Source: Dendrophyllia cribrosa (lineage: Eukaryota; Cnidaria; Anthozoa; Scleractinia; Dendrophylliidae). From it: a stretch of DNA of 64,000 bases. The translations under genes and the position numbers were made by a program. The stretch's first letter is position 1. Each line of letters starts with the position of its first letter. Under the pieces are notes generated by a model. The model did no database searches. It was not told where the DNA came from and saw only the letters and a list, made by a program, of their open reading frames with translations. The stretch spans positions 23,985,855 through 24,049,854 of the forward strand of contig JAJLRJ010000005.1 of assembly GCA_024195265.1 (NCBI GenBank), written 5' to 3'. Of this stretch, positions 1-11,515 are shown one piece after another.

Positions 1-976
1 GCGAACACCCAAATAAACTCTTGAGGCCCTTGCGGTAATTGCCGCTGAAAATGAAACAAATACACGGGTTTATGGCGCAATTTGCGTAAGCCAAGAACCG
101 TGCAATGAAGCCAAAGGCTCTAAAACCACAACTTTTTGGCGGATTTTTGTCCCATACAAAAAATGTTAAGAACGCTAAGATATTAAATGGTGCCCAACAT
201 AATGCAAATCCCACGACAATGGCCAGAACCATCTTGAGGACATTTCTGTCCCTTTTTTCCCGTTTTTCTTGTTCCTTGGCGTTCACTGATTCTCCAACGG
301 GCATTTTTTGGGACCTGAGGCTAAATATGATGACGGAATAGAGTACTGTCATCAGCGCGAAAGGAATAACAGCCAAAACAATGAACAGCGCCACGTAGTA
401 ACCTGTCAACGATGATGACTGCCCAAAGGCTTCGTTCCACAGCAACGAGCAGAGAAGTTTTTCTTTAATCACAACGAGTTTACGTGCGAAAAAATAGGGA
501 CAATGAATGGCCATGGCAACGACCCACGTAGCCAAAATGAAGTATGGGCAAAGTTTAGAGCTGACGACCGGGGGACTAAATGGAAAAACCACAGCTCCAA
601 ATCGATCCACGGCTATCAAGACCAAGCTCTGGATTGACACAGCAGTAGAGACATCTTGTAAGAAGTAGACCAGTTTGCAAAGTGCCAAACCCAGCGGTCC
701 ATCTATGAGCCAATAGCCAACGAACAAATCTGTGAGAATACGCGGGAATGCGAAAATTGGAAGGATAAGATCTGACATAGCCATGTTCACAATGAGGTAG
801 TTGATTGTTCTCCTCATGGATTTCGTCTTGAAAACTATCGCTCCGATAAGAAAGTTCCCAATGATTGAAACGGCTATTATTACACTGTATGCGAAGGTTC
901 TAGCGATTCTTTCTGTTGTGGGGTTCCCAGAGCAGCTCGCGGACGGCAGGGTACTGTTATTAGAGATGTTTGTCAT
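1..976 (-). CDS. Class A (rhodopsin-like) GPCR, 3' end beyond window
   Basis: Single-exon seven-transmembrane receptor read leftward; 325 codons are visible and the frame is still open at base 1. The ATG at 976 is the first in frame after a TAA about 36 bases upstream. The short N-terminus has sequons near residues 3 and 6-7. Seen: TM1 asparagine in IIGNFLIG (N41), TM2 aspartate in NMAMSDL (D69), a TM3 cysteine in ALCKLVYF, DRF in place of DRY, an ECL2 cysteine in KLLCSLL, FALCWAPF in TM6, and NPCIC in TM7 replacing NPxxY, followed by a helix-8 sequence FSGNYRKGLK. The layout is that of peptide-type family-A receptors, and it shares TM2 wording (NYLIVNMAMSD) with the receptors at 5822 and 37892. 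The plasma-membrane G-protein coupling role is family knowledge; the ligand is unknown. Confidence 0.9.
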   Translation of the reverse strand, partial: MTNISNNSTLPSASCSGNPTTERIARTFAYSVIIAVSIIGNFLIGAIVFKTKSMRRTINYLIVNMAMSDLILPIFAFPRILTDLFVGYWLIDGPLGLALCKLVYFLQDVSTAVSIQSLVLIAVDRFGAVVFPFSPPVVSSKLCPYFILATWVVAMAIHCPYFFARKLVVIKEKLLCSLLWNEAFGQSSSLTGYYVALFIVLAVIPFALMTVLYSVIIFSLRSQKMPVGESVNAKEQEKREKRDRNVLKMVLAIVVGFALCWAPFNILAFLTFFVWDKNPPKSCGFRAFGFIARFLAYANCAINPCICFIFSGNYRKGLKSLFGCS

Positions 977-1933
977 CCCGGCTACCGGGTTGTTGTCCAC
1001 CAATTCCTCTTAATCTTAGGACTTGTTTCACTTTCAGCAACGTTGGGCAATTTAAGTAGTAGCGAATAATCGTGTGGCAAACTATTACCACACGGGTAAC
1101 TTTAAAGAAAAGCTGCTATTGGACTGTCAATGGTGTTTACTTGGTATAGTCAATATTTGTTCCGCCGATTCCACACAATGGCGAATTGTAATTAAATTGC
1201 GAGTAAACGTAAAACTTATGGTCGCTTTCCACAATGTCGACGTTCCCTCAAGGGGATGCTAAATTTTCTTTTATCTTTGCTGAATCACATCTTTCATCTC
1301 TAATTCGGTTCCTTGGCAATTTAATCTCAGTCTCTTTTTTGTCAACTTGAAGGCCTTGAAGCATTCTAATTACGTGGATATTTTGAATTATGTTTGATCA
1401 AGTGTCACCATCCCTTTAATTAATTGACAAAAAGTAATCATTTTTGTTAAGCGAGTTTACAAAAGCCCAAAAGATTGCATTGCTTACGCAAAACTCAAAA
1501 TTGAACGCGCAGTTTACAATTATAACAGTGTAATATTGGAGCAGGCAACCGGATATTTTGTTGACAATTGAGTACGTTTAGTGGGATAAAATTGGATGAT
1601 GAGATAAAAAAAATTGCAATAGAATTTTTGTCTTCACAAAACAGCTTTACGAGGTCTCCCTATCAACATACTGAAAATCAAGAAAAATCAAGCCTCGCAA
1701 ACTGAGAAAAAAAGACAATTGTAAGCATAATATAGATTGTTCCTTTTGTTTGTACTTGCGCCTATGCTTATGGTTATAGCGAAGCACTCCCGGGCCGAAG
1801 GCCCGCTGCGAAGCCCCATACTCATAGAACCTATGCCCGTCATTTTTCATGGCTAGCAAAATGTTTCGCGGGCGCCATCTGTTACATGAGTGTCCGAGCG
1901 CGCCGCGCGCAAGGTTAGCTCGCGGGAGCATAT
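977..1933. other. Intergenic, no gene seen
   Basis: AT-rich sequence upstream of the receptor gene, which reads leftward. A segment near 1074-1120 (GGCAAACTATTACCACACGG) is echoed near 3054-3100 in slightly altered form. A GC-rich patch at 1790-1930 contains a small hairpin (CGGGCCGAAGGCCCG). Short open frames here have no recognisable domain. Confidence 0.4.
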
Positions 1934-2932
1934 GACGTCACACAACATCCGGGATCTTTGCAATTTTGAAAGCAAAGCGAGGCTTTGTTTTTTGCGCGCT
2001 ACACAGCCGTCAGCTTGGTATACACTTTAAAAGTTTTTTTTGCAGTGTTAAGCTGAGCAATAAAGTCATTATTTCCTTGCATTTTTTCGCGGTTTGCTAC
2101 CCAAGACAGGGATACTAATTAAGGGATACTTAGAAGTCGCTTTAGCGGAAAAAGAAGTCAGAGCTTTCAGGGATAAAATCTTGCTTCGAAGAACTTCATA
2201 CGTTTTTATCAATGCGGGAGCAATGCGAGAGATGTTTGTTTTTATTTCGGATTTCAGAACCGAAAAAGCGGAGTTTTAACGAATTTCCAAGCAGTCCAGT
2301 AACTTGAAACTAAAATAAATCACATTTTTCGATGGGAATTTATGTTGATATCAATTTGTGATTGACGTTTCCTTTGTGTTCTCTTTAGGTTTGGAGACAT
2401 GTTTGTGAAATGTGCTCAAATTAGGTCGTGTTGTTATCTTGAATTTCATCGAGGACCTCTCTGCCTTGATGCACTATAAATGGTACGTGTTTTGCTTTTA
2501 AACATAAACTAATAGATATTTTAATAAACATTTTCAAAAGAAGATTTTGTTGTCCATTTTTATGTGTTTGTTCATTTATTACATAGGTTGAAAAGCGATT
2601 TTATGTAAACAAAACAAGACTTGGATTTTATAGTTCTAATCTCACTCGCGTCGCCTTATGCAAATATGTTTGTGTATTTTTTGTAATTTTGATTTCCAAA
2701 TTAGTTTCTCGGGCAATTTGTGATACGCAACAGGTATATTTTATTCGGAAATTAGTCAAACTAGTTATTATAGACCGAGAAAAAGTTCTTTTGTGAACTT
2801 TTGTACGGTCTAAAGGTACTGTGCAGACAGTCGCGTAATACTGTTTTTGAGAATTGTTAAAATTGAAGAATAGCCCAGTCGTCAATCTTAATTTTTGTGC
2901 TTTCGACCTTTCACCTTAGTTAAGCTAAGCTT
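1934..2932. repeat. Dispersed ~1-kb repeat, longer copy
   Basis: The segments 1934-1960 (TGACGTCACACAACATCCGG) and 2537-2932 recur side by side at 11745-12068, where the intervening roughly 575 bases are missing. The second copy therefore looks like an internal-deletion derivative of this one. No coding capacity is recognised. Its ends and class are undefined, so a MITE or non-autonomous DNA element is only a guess. Confidence 0.6.
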
Positions 2933-3576
2933 ATCATCGGATTTAATTTCTGTTCAGAGAGCGACGCTGTTAGGCTCAGCCCATGTATTATATTATCGGG
3001 CCTGATTTTAGTGGATATAAGCCATGTTAGGGAAAACCAATCGCGACTTAACTGGCAAAGTATCACCACACGTGTAACTATAAAAGAAAGTTAATATTGA
3101 TTTGACAAAAACGCATTTCTGTGAAGCTATCTCGTATTTAATGACAAAAGCCAAAAATAGCGCTCGATGACGCACAACAAATTTCAATTTACGTACTTTT
3201 CTCACTTTTCCCTTAAGTTGTATAATGTTAAAATGTTGATTGTATCAAATTGTATACATTGTATTTGTAACGCTGTTTATTTTAAGGGGATTTTAGTCAA
3301 AATACATTAAATATTGGACAAAGTACCTTTGCGCAAACATACAATTGCTCTTAGGACACCAAGAAGAAAATATCCAGCGACTTCTTAAAGGCAGTACAAA
3401 CCAAAATCAGTTTTTCACAATCTTTCCATGATAAACGGACGTTTTCACCTGACGTCACGCTGGTGTACGAAACAAAAGATCTCTCATTAGCATCTATTAC
3501 TTTCTTTTGTTCCGTCCACCAGCATGGCCGCTGGGCTTTTGTCTTTTAAATCCTCGGGGAATGGTTGCAAACCACC

Positions 3577-3734
3577 TATAGGCCTTTATCACGCCCAGTC
3601 ATTTTGTATAAAAACAAAATATTTTTGCCCGCCCAACCTCGTTTTCAACTTTTTTACTGCGAGGCTGGACGGGCAAAAACAAAGCATTTTATTTTCCGGG
3701 GAGTCAACATGGCCGCCGCGTGATAAAGGCCTAT
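3577..3734. mobile_element. Small inverted-repeat element (MITE-like)
   Basis: TATAGGCCTTTATCACGC at the left end is matched as an inverted copy (GCGTGATAAAGGCCTA) at the right, enclosing about 120 bases without coding sequence. A second inner inverted pair, TTTTGCCCGCCCA and GGACGGGCAAAA, strengthens the hairpin. Target-site duplication is unclear. Confidence 0.6.
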
Positions 3735-3943
3735 TGGGAAGAACTACAAAAATATGACCAATTTTTCAAGTTGACTTTCGCTCTTAACCATCGATCATCA
3801 GCCAAATATATCGAATTCTAATGTGTGTCCTCTAGTAGGGTAATTATAAAAAATTCAAACCATGGTTTTTAGGTTTCCGTTGACACAAATACGTTTTTTG
3901 ACTTTCAAAGTGATGCTAAAATTAGGTGATATTGCCCCTTTGA

Positions 3944-4127
3944 CCCTTTACCTCCCAAGAGTGCCACAGAAAAAAATTCATATAAAATCCCAAGTTTCAT
4001 TTTGTACCATGCAAAAGTACTCGCGAAGAGGTTTCATTTGAATGGTCACACCATAGGATTTTGTCTACAGACTCAAAAGTTAGAACTATATTACATGTTT
4101 CCATAATTGACTCTGGAAGCGAAAGGG
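3944..4127. mobile_element. MITE-like element with CCCTTT termini
   Basis: Left end CCCTTTACCTCCCAAGAGTG and right end ending in CGAAAGGG, with TTAA directly after the right end and TTGA (one mismatch) before the left. The termini resemble those of the TTAA element at 16617-16824. No coding sequence is present. Confidence 0.45.
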
Positions 4128-4131
4128 TTAA

Positions 4132-5104
4132 GGTGACCGAACATGTTAGCTCTCTCCAGTTTTCATTGCTGACGCGTCGGGTAGTGCGTGCAGTGATTGA
4201 GAAATATAAACATGGCGCCGATATATAGCGATCATTCTATTTTTCCGACTTTTTTTTTACATCTTTGCTCTTAAAATCATACAGTCCGCCTATAGAATAT
4301 CAGCATATAAAAGAAAGCAAAGCCAGATAAAACTCGGCCTATTTGCATGTTTTTGCTTGCTAGAGAATCCAGTTAAGTGCAGCACAATTTTGCGCCATTA
4401 ACCCAAATTGAGACTGAGCTTTCGGTGACTTTTCGCGGAATCTCGTCAATTTAAATATATAGATGCTTTTATTTAATTTAAGTCATGGTAATCCCTTCAG
4501 TATCAATGAACTTCAGTATCAATAATATGTAATTAACGAGTCGATATAATTTTAAAACATTTTGCGGGAAAGTGTCCTATTAAGAGAATAAAGAGAATAC
4601 ACTTTATTACCATATTTACAAAGAAAGAAAAAACTGTTTACAATATAAAATTAAATCAGAAATAGGTAATGTTACCCAGAATAACTAGAAAGCTAATCGA
4701 GCTGAGTAACAAAAAAATATATTTACAAATGAAATATACAGGTTGGGAGCAACAACATAAAACAAACTAAGATTAATTATAATTAATTGGACAAGGCTTA
4801 GTCTCAATATGTACATGTATGAGATGTGATAAGATAAGATTGCGCGTGGGAGTGCAGAGAAAGGAAGCACATTTTTGTGTTAAGAATTACTGTTCTACTG
4901 TGTCTCTAATAATCCCAACGGCATAGGAGCTAAGAAGAACAATGTCTCTATTCACTTTCTTGTATGAAATTAGTCGTGGTACGTTTCATAGAGACATAAA
5001 TTATTCCTCCGCTCACACACTGATCTCAGAACGCGGGGAAGCCATGATTATAAATAAACATTAGATAAAACAACTAGGATATCTCTTTTTATTTCTTTTC
5101 TCCA
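4132..5104. other. Intergenic, nothing recognised
   Basis: AT-rich stretch with no convincing gene, RNA gene or inverted repeat. Short open frames lack domain character. Confidence 0.4.
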
Positions 5105-5193
5105 AGAAGTATTAGACTTTGGAATAGCCTACCTGCTGAAAGTTGAAAATTGCCCATTGTCCACTTTTAAGTCTAAGCTTCTTGCTTTTTAGC
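5105..5193 (+). pseudogene. LINE reverse-transcriptase C-terminal relic
   Basis: Two short frames, RSIRLWNSLPAES followed after a frame change by NCPLSTFKSKLLAF, match the wording found at the C-terminal end of CR1/L2-type LINE polymerases (R-S/A-x-x-LWNSLP ... STFKxxL). The copy is frameshifted and isolated. Confidence 0.6.
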
Positions 5194-5544
5194 CATTTAA
5201 CTTTAAAATCTCCTAATATTTAGATTAGTATTGTTTCGTACAGTTGGTTTCGCAATGATTTATACCGACTCAATTGCAATGAAATGTAAATGCAGATCTC
5301 CTTTATACGTTCAAGTAATAAATTTCTAGATTACAAATATCTATGCAGAAAAATGGGAAAATGTTAAACTTCCTAGTACATAATTTGTTTATTTTTTCAC
5401 AATCTTTCGAGAATTGAGAAAGAAAATTATCTATTCAAAAATAGGTATAGGTCACTTACCATTCAAGAGAGTGAAATCTAAGTAAAGTTAACGCAACGGC
5501 TACCAGATCTTTAAATAAATATGTATCCTGCGCAGCGTTAATTG

Positions 5545-5620
5545 TAGTTACGTGAAAAAGTGTTAAGTTTAACGCTGTAAAAAGTGTTAAAAATGAAACT
5601 AGACGTTTCGGCAATGCTGG
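5545..5620 (-). repeat. Terminal fragment of a Penelope-like family
   Basis: The minus strand reads GCATTGCCGAAACGTCTAGT followed by TTCATTTTTAACAC. The same sequence occurs at 43783-43850 (plus) and 43421-43484 (minus). GCCGAAACGTC is the 3' half of the hammerhead-like motif seen complete at 43770; here the CTGATGA half is missing. Confidence 0.5.
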
Positions 5621-5821
5621 TTACCACTAATTTTCTCTTTGGATTCCAATAGCCCCTGCTAAGATCTACTTTTCCCGCATAGTCAAAAATCTGGCAAAAT
5701 ACCTTGCCATTAGGTGGCACAGTCCTTAAAGTGAAGGAGTTAAAGCATTATTAACTCTTCATGATCCAGACCTTGCCGTACAGCCTTGCACCTTTCCTTT
5801 CGCTTGTAATTGGTGCCTTGA

Positions 5822-6928
5822 TCATGAACCTTTGTGTACACTTTTTAAATGAATAAAAGGCGGTGTGTTCAAAAGGTGGTGCAAACGAGGACCGAGAAGC
5901 TTTTTAAGTCCTTTTCGATAATTCTCACTAAACATGAAATATATAGCTGGATTTATAGAGGAATTAAAATACGCCAAATAAAGGGCACACTTTTCGACAA
6001 TAATCATGTCACACGGTGGTTCCAGTTTCTTGTTATACCAGGTGTATGTTATCACGTATGTGCAAATTAGGCAAGGAAACCAACAGAAACCGAACGCAAT
6101 AACAACTGCAAGCATCATGCGAAGCACGTTTCGGTTACGCGTTTGCCGACGTCTTCGCCCTATGGACATTAATCTCGAATTCACGTCGCCTGGAACCGAG
6201 CTTCGTCTGATTCTCACAAGGATATCTGAATAAAGGGCGGTTACAACGATAAATGGAATGAACACGAATAATATGGTATGGAGAAGAAATTCAATTTTCC
6301 AGGCTTCAAAGTGATTTGTAACAAGCGGCTCCCAACTGTGACCGCAGATTGGACCTTCATCTTCAACAAATAACTTAAAGGTGTAAAAGTGCGTTGCATA
6401 CATAAGACATGCCACCATCCAAGTAGATATAATCATTGTTTTACACCGCTTTCGTGGGATAGGATCTGCGACTAGTGGACTAGAAATTGCGGTATAGCGC
6501 TCAATAGCAACCATCAGAAGGCTAAGCAATGACACGGCCACAGTTACGTCTTGGATAAAGAGGACGATTTTGCACAAGGCATCACCTGCAGTTCCTTCAA
6601 TGAACCAAGCGTCTTGGTAGGTGAATGTCTGGGTAATAACTTTCGGGATAACGAACACGGTGCACAAGAAATCTGAAACAGCCATGTTGACGATCAAGAA
6701 GTTCACGGTTGTTCTCATTCGTCGCTCTCTGTAAACTACAACGACTACCAACGTGTTACCAAGTAGTGATGTTAGAAAGATAAACACACAAGTCATAACT
6801 CCGCCAATTTTTCCAGCTGTTCGGGTTAGAACGTCACATGGAATATAAGAATGATTAACACCCTCAGCTTCTGCCATTGTGAAAGTGGTTTCATTCATGA
6901 CTGGGTTTGCGTCTTTCTTGCGCACCAA
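5822..6928 (-). CDS. Class A GPCR, peptide-receptor-like
   Basis: Complete single-exon receptor of 368 residues; M11 is a possible alternative start. N-glycosylation sequons lie at N12 and N25. TM1 carries N58 in LLGNTL and TM2 D86. C119 at the top of TM3 can pair with C195 in ECL2. ERY is at 143-145, a basic ICL3 at about 239-267, CWFP at 282-285 and NPAIY at 326-330, followed by helix 8 (SENYRKGLKKLLG). All switch residues of a functional family-A receptor are present. It is a paralog of the gene at 37892-39010: both share YATHFYTFKLF and HTILFVFIPFIVVT. Product is a plasma-membrane G-protein-coupled receptor, probably for a peptide or related ligand (inference from motifs); ligand and G protein cannot be told. 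Neighbours are repeats, not co-regulated genes. Confidence 0.93.
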   Translation of the reverse strand: MVRKKDANPVMNETTFTMAEAEGVNHSYIPCDVLTRTAGKIGGVMTCVFIFLTSLLGNTLVVVVVYRERRMRTTVNFLIVNMAVSDFLCTVFVIPKVITQTFTYQDAWFIEGTAGDALCKIVLFIQDVTVAVSLLSLLMVAIERYTAISSPLVADPIPRKRCKTMIISTWMVACLMYATHFYTFKLFVEDEGPICGHSWEPLVTNHFEAWKIEFLLHTILFVFIPFIVVTALYSDILVRIRRSSVPGDVNSRLMSIGRRRRQTRNRNVLRMMLAVVIAFGFCWFPCLICTYVITYTWYNKKLEPPCDMIIVEKCALYLAYFNSSINPAIYFMFSENYRKGLKKLLGPRLHHLLNTPPFIHLKSVHKGS

Positions 6929-8096
6929 TTTCCGAATACAGCTTTAATTTTGCACTTATAGAATTAAAGAAATATAATATTCTGTTTTTAAATGAAATCT
7001 GAGTAATTAGCTTAGCTAGTAATTTGCATATCTCAAATATTTCTAAGAGCCTTCGTATTTCCAAAGCCAATGAGTAACAAGTGTACTGTGCAAGGCAAAT
7101 AAACCCAATTAAATTTAGTCAAACATTTTTTCGTTGTTCTGTCAGTCAGCTGCAAAATAAAATTGTTGTGATAAGCTAATATCAAGCGCTTTCTTTCTTG
7201 AAAAAAAAAAGAAGAAGTTCCACCTGAATTTATTAAACCACGGTAAAGGCTTTCTGAACCTTAAATAATTCACTCATATTTTACAATGTAAGGTTATCTA
7301 ACCAGTAGAATAAATTGTATTGACATTGGGGAGATAGTATCATTCGCCCCTCCAGAAACGTGAGGGAGAATGAGAACTAGCTCTTGGCACTGGGATTTCT
7401 GGGACCGTTTCAGCTTTGATTGGTTAATGCTTGCCTTTGAATGTCCCAACAAATGTCCTTATTGGAGGGACATTTGCTCAAAATACATATGTTGACGGTT
7501 GCACTGCTAAGAAAGAACTTGAAATGATCCCGCCATACAGCTAGTGTAAACATACATTTTGCAAATTGGGTTACTAACACGGAACAAAATAGCGACAGAG
7601 CGATAAGGGAAAAACGTGACAAATTGCCATATTCCTACATGTATAACGAAATGAATACAATGTGTAAACTATTTGAAGCTTTTATGACATTGCACAGAAC
7701 GAAAAAAAAATATACTAAAAGTTATAATCGTTTCCTTTGGACCTTTCCTTCGTGTCTGCATTTTCTCCGCCGTTTCATAAGGCTTTTACAGCACAACACA
7801 AACGTAATTCTAAACACAAGGGAGAAAAACGCTTTAAATAGCCTTTTTTGAAAAGATCCGAGTCTCAAAATGCCGTAGTCTACAATTCCATTGCAGTGAA
7901 ATTATGAATTCTTGCAATAAGTTTTAGCTCCTTAGTTAGTTCTGTAGTTGAGTAGTGCGTCTCAGTGGATCGGAGCTAGGATAAACCTCCGTTGTTTTTT
8001 AAAAGCGTTTGATTTGGCATCCAACAGATAATCTGCAGCATGGTTGCTGTTTTGTAAATCTCACGGATGCTAGTAAATTCTTACGTTCATTCTTAA
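6929..8096. other. Intergenic, upstream of the GPCR gene
   Basis: No recognisable gene or RNA. Probably includes 5' regulatory sequence for the leftward receptor gene, but no promoter motif can be singled out. Confidence 0.35.
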
Positions 8097-8536
8097 AGGG
8101 GATATGTCACCATTTTTAGTGTTACTTTAAAAAGCCAAAAGACATTTTTATATCAGTGAAAACCTAAAAATAAGGGTCCAGATTTGTTTGAAATTATTCC
8201 ACTAGTGCTCTAAGAGTAAAAATAAGCATCTTGGGCTACAGATGGCCAGAATGGAAATGGATTGCATCTTGAAAAAATTGGGCTAATTGTTTCAAGTTTA
8301 TCGCTTTTGTCTTGAAAAACTCGCTTAAACTTTGATTATGGCTTATTTTCTCTTCTAAATATATCTAAATATATCTACATATATCTTCCTCTTAATGTTC
8401 TTTGAGCATTTCGTGTACGACAAATAAGGTACTTTTTTAAAATAAGTTTTAATTTGGGGCAGTTTGACCCAAAAACCTCAAAATTATCATAACATAGCTC
8501 ATTAAGGCAAGGAATGAGACAGTTTAATGTCCTTAA
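8097..8536. repeat. Dispersed repeat, copy 1 (partner at 40160)
   Basis: Diverged copy of sequence at 40160-40645; shared words include GTGTTACTTTA, AGACAT, TTTATATCAGTG and GCTCTAAGAG, all in the same order. A TTAA-flanked element (8537-10025) inserted at its right edge. Non-coding as far as can be seen. Confidence 0.6.
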
Positions 8537-9078
8537 AGTGCATATGAAGTAGTTTTTTATTTTGTCTTTTTTTGGAGGATATTTTGTCTTTATTTCGAAA
8601 TGATAAAAGAAATTTGTCAGAAAAAAATTTAAGGCCCCTTTTTTGCCGTCCAAAGTAGCACAATTTGCAGAAATCAGTGTCCCGGAGACTGGGAACGAGT
8701 TGTCGATATCCATTGTGTTGAGGACGTAGAAAATACTTGAGATTCGTTCTTTTGTAAGTGTGTTTCGTTCCATTTCTTCAAAAGAATGCCAGACTGTGAT
8801 GAAATTATGTCTTCTACAGAGTCTCTGTCAGACAGACAGAAAGTCGCCGAGGTCGAAGATTTCTCCTTTGCCGCCATGATACTCGTGAGTTGAAGTATTT
8901 TCTACCTCACAGCCTTGTAATACAATAGCTTTGGCCACGCGCTCGGTAGAGACACTTTCTGGCGGAAAATTCAAAACTTTCAAGCCTAATAATTTCACAA
9001 TGGGAAGGATCTTTTCGATGAAACCCACAAATTTAGATAAAGAAAGTAAAGCACTATCAAACCATGGAAATTCTTTTT

Positions 9079-9190
9079 GTACCATTTAATAAACTCGCAG
9101 CACGTGTTTTATCAGGTATAAAATCACTCGGGCTTCGCCCTCGGGATTTTATACCTGATAAAACACTGCTGCTCGTTTATTAAATGGTAC
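9079..9190. repeat. Long palindrome inside the TTAA element
   Basis: Arms of about 45 bases: GTACCATTTAATAAACTCG to GGTATAAAAT, and its inverted copy, around a loop rich in CGGGCTTCGCCC. Near-perfect pairing predicts a stable cruciform or hairpin. Confidence 0.8.
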
Positions 9191-9437
9191 TTAAAACACG
9201 TTTATTGAATGAGTTTATTGAATGACTTAAAAAAATCGTTAATAATTCATGACCATTTTGTCCAATATCTATGAAACTATGCGGAGTGATATGAGAAAAC
9301 AAAAGAAGGTTGTTTGCATTTGGGAATTGAACAACAATAATGAAGGAGAAATAAAATTAGAAATTTAAATATGCAGAACTATGTCAGTATTTTATTCGAA
9401 TGCGGTCTTTTGATACTTCGCTTGCATTAGTAAAAAC

Positions 9438-9684
9438 ATGCCTCCGAAGCGGGCGTTTAGGCCACCAAAGTCTAAAGAAGAAGAGAAAAACGCATTGGAA
9501 GAGTGTATTCCAAAGGCCACACGTTCGTCTACAAAGTGGTCGTTTAAATTTATTAGATTTTGAATCGTTAGATTTTGACGTCGCAGATGATTTGTTAGCT
9601 AACATGACTATACCAGATAGTTCCAACGTAAACAAAGTTGTTATGTCGGGCTCAGTATTCAATAATTGTACTTTCCATTTGTAA
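9438..9684 (+). pseudogene. Gutted Crypton/ZMYM-like tyrosine-recombinase ORF
   Basis: From the ATG at 9438 the frame reads MPPKRAFRPPKSKEEE and continues through ALEECIPKATRSSTKWSFKF to a TGA at 9561-9563. This wording (acidic/basic start, then A-x-x-x-x-I/V-P-K-x-T-x-x-S-T-x-W) resembles the N-terminus of KIAA1958/ZMYM/QRICH1-like proteins derived from Crypton recombinases (established family knowledge). In another frame, reading to the stop at 9682-9684, the sequence VMSGSVFNNCTFHL resembles the family's C-terminal tail. The whole catalytic middle is absent, so this is an internally deleted relic. A real micro-protein is possible but unlikely. Confidence 0.45.
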
Positions 9685-10025
9685 GTTAGCACAAAATAAA
9701 TAAATAATGGTTGTTCTCAGTATTTAATTCCTACTGTATATAAACTTGAGGCACTATATAATATCACATGTGGCATTATATATGAATATTGATAAATAAT
9801 GCAACGTGTGTCATTATATAATGCTTCACGTTCATTTGTATGCCATTGTTTTTCTATTATACCCCATTATTCCCCTGGGCCACATTCAAAACCCTCCCCG
9901 GGCTTTTTAGTTTCAAGCGTATTTTATGTGGTAATGAGTGCTTTCCTCGTGACTAGAGAGGAGCATCGGATTGGACAAAATGGTCATGAATTATTAATGA
10001 GTTTTTTAATTACTTCATATGCACT

Positions 10026-10454
10026 TTAAGGACTTACAAAACCGATTTATGCTTTAGGCTTTTAAAATGCTTTTTTTGCGACGAGTGGGAGTCGTGTTTA
10101 GCCTGTCTGTTTTTTATACTACTTTATGAAACGCTCGGAAGTAATCGGAAACCGCCAAAAATTTGATTGACGGCAGGGAAAAACGCAACCGTTGGTGATG
10201 ATTTGAATTACAGATTTCGCATGTTAATGAAAAGCGCAGTAACGTTATACTCTGTTCAGTAAAAAAAGAAACGCAAGGACATATTTTCACTTGAGGAACA
10301 GATCCACTGACGACAAATGAAAGTTGACCTTCAGTCAAACAATGACAAAGACATGAAAGACATAAATTTGGTTTATTCATCAAAGGACTCCAAATGCGAA
10401 ATACCTTTAAGCTTATTGTTGTTTATCGTTTACAATGATATAATATGGCTAGAT
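10026..10454. other. Intergenic, nothing recognised
   Basis: Unannotated sequence between the TTAA element and the next dispersed repeat; no gene or RNA seen. Confidence 0.4.
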
Positions 10455-10605
10455 TCACATTGTTCTTGTTACGCAACGCATTCGTAACAAAACTAATTTA
10501 AAACATTATGTGACAAAAGTTTACAGCTGATGGAAGAAACGAGTGAGTGAGAGCTCATTTGCATATCTGTCTCCGTTACCGATAATCCTTTAATTACGCA
10601 TGCGC
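10455..10605. repeat. Dispersed repeat, inverted copy at 53690-53825
   Basis: Shares, on the opposite strand, the series CTTGTTACGAAACACATTCG-like, TTTACAGCTGATGG, GAGTGAGTGAG, GATAA and CGCATGCGC with 53690-53825. Non-coding; class unknown. Confidence 0.55.
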
Positions 10606-10794
10606 GTATTCACAGGTTAAAAACGGATATGGCAAAATGGAAAGTCAATGCGAACCACATGTCTGTGAAATAAAATGACCTACCCTATATATATGTTTTT
10701 CTTTTTATGCGCTCCTTTCACTCTTGAAATCTTCATATTAGGATAAACCCCTATATAATTAGTGCAATCTGTACAATTTCTCGTATCCAAAAAT

Positions 10795-11115
10795 ATCTCT
10801 CCGTTCATGGTACCAATCAAGTACTTAGTCCACGCTTTCATCATTTGTAAATTGGACTGCTGCAACTCACTGCTTTATGGAGATACAATCGTGCGTTCTC
10901 TGTTTGTGCGCCCATGTTGTGGAATGATCGACCACCATTTGACATTAGACCGTAGGAGTCTTTGAACACATTTCAAATCTAAACTTAAAACGCATATATT
11001 TCATATGATGTATTTTTATTTAAGTAACACAATTATAATTAGTAATACCTAATTTTTTTAAGTGTTTCGTGTTTTACTTTATATATACTATACTTTGCAC
11101 TTTTTTGTAAAGCGC
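10795..11115 (+). pseudogene. L2/CR1-like LINE relic
   Basis: LVHAFIICKLDCCNSLLYGD resembles the conserved LVHAFITSRLDYCNSLLYG block of L2/CR1/Jockey reverse transcriptases. Shortly after, in another frame, come APMLWNDRPPFDIRP and ESLNTFKSKLKTHIF, which match the C-terminal LWNSLP ... FKSxLKT end. The downstream TTTTTTGTAAAGCGCCTTTT resembles L2-type 3' ends. Most of the polymerase between these blocks is deleted. Confidence 0.7.
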
Positions 11116-11382
11116 CTTTTAATTGGAACTTTGGTATTCGTGCGCCATACAAATTATCATTTTTTATTATTATTAGAAAATATTGGACAATATTAAAAAA
11201 AAAACTCAATGTTCCGCTGATTATTATACCATAAGAAATAAGTTTCAATTCAGTCATAACTTGCTGCAGTAATATTTTCGTCATTCAATTGATATACAAC
11301 AGATGAATTAATTTAGGGCATGCTTTTTTACTAGAAATAAGAATTAACCTTACTTAATTGATCAAGGTCGCAATCAGTCTTA

Positions 11383-11477
11383 GGCATAGCCGGTTCTGGT
11401 GTAAGAAACTTGAACAAACATAAGATATAAAATCAGGGGGATCTGGGGGGAATGCTTAACCCTATTCATCCTGGGGG

Positions 11478-11515
<38 letters not shown>

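Larger units (their letters stand above)
8537..10025. mobile_element. TTAA-flanked non-autonomous DNA element
   Basis: Termini AGTGCATATGAAGTA and its inverted copy TACTTCATATGCACT are each bordered by TTAA (8533-8536 and 10026-10029), a TTAA target duplication as made by Kolobok- or piggyBac-type transposases. A subterminal stretch (TTAATAATTCATGACCATTT, 9238-9257) is repeated inverted near the right end (about 9979-9998). Inside are a large hairpin and remnants of a host- or Crypton-like ORF (separate entries). No transposase remains, so it would need one in trans. Confidence 0.75.

Noticed and set aside
1647..1931. 94-codon frame on the minus strand
   Set aside because: No recognisable motif, GC-rich patch, no splice or neighbour support.
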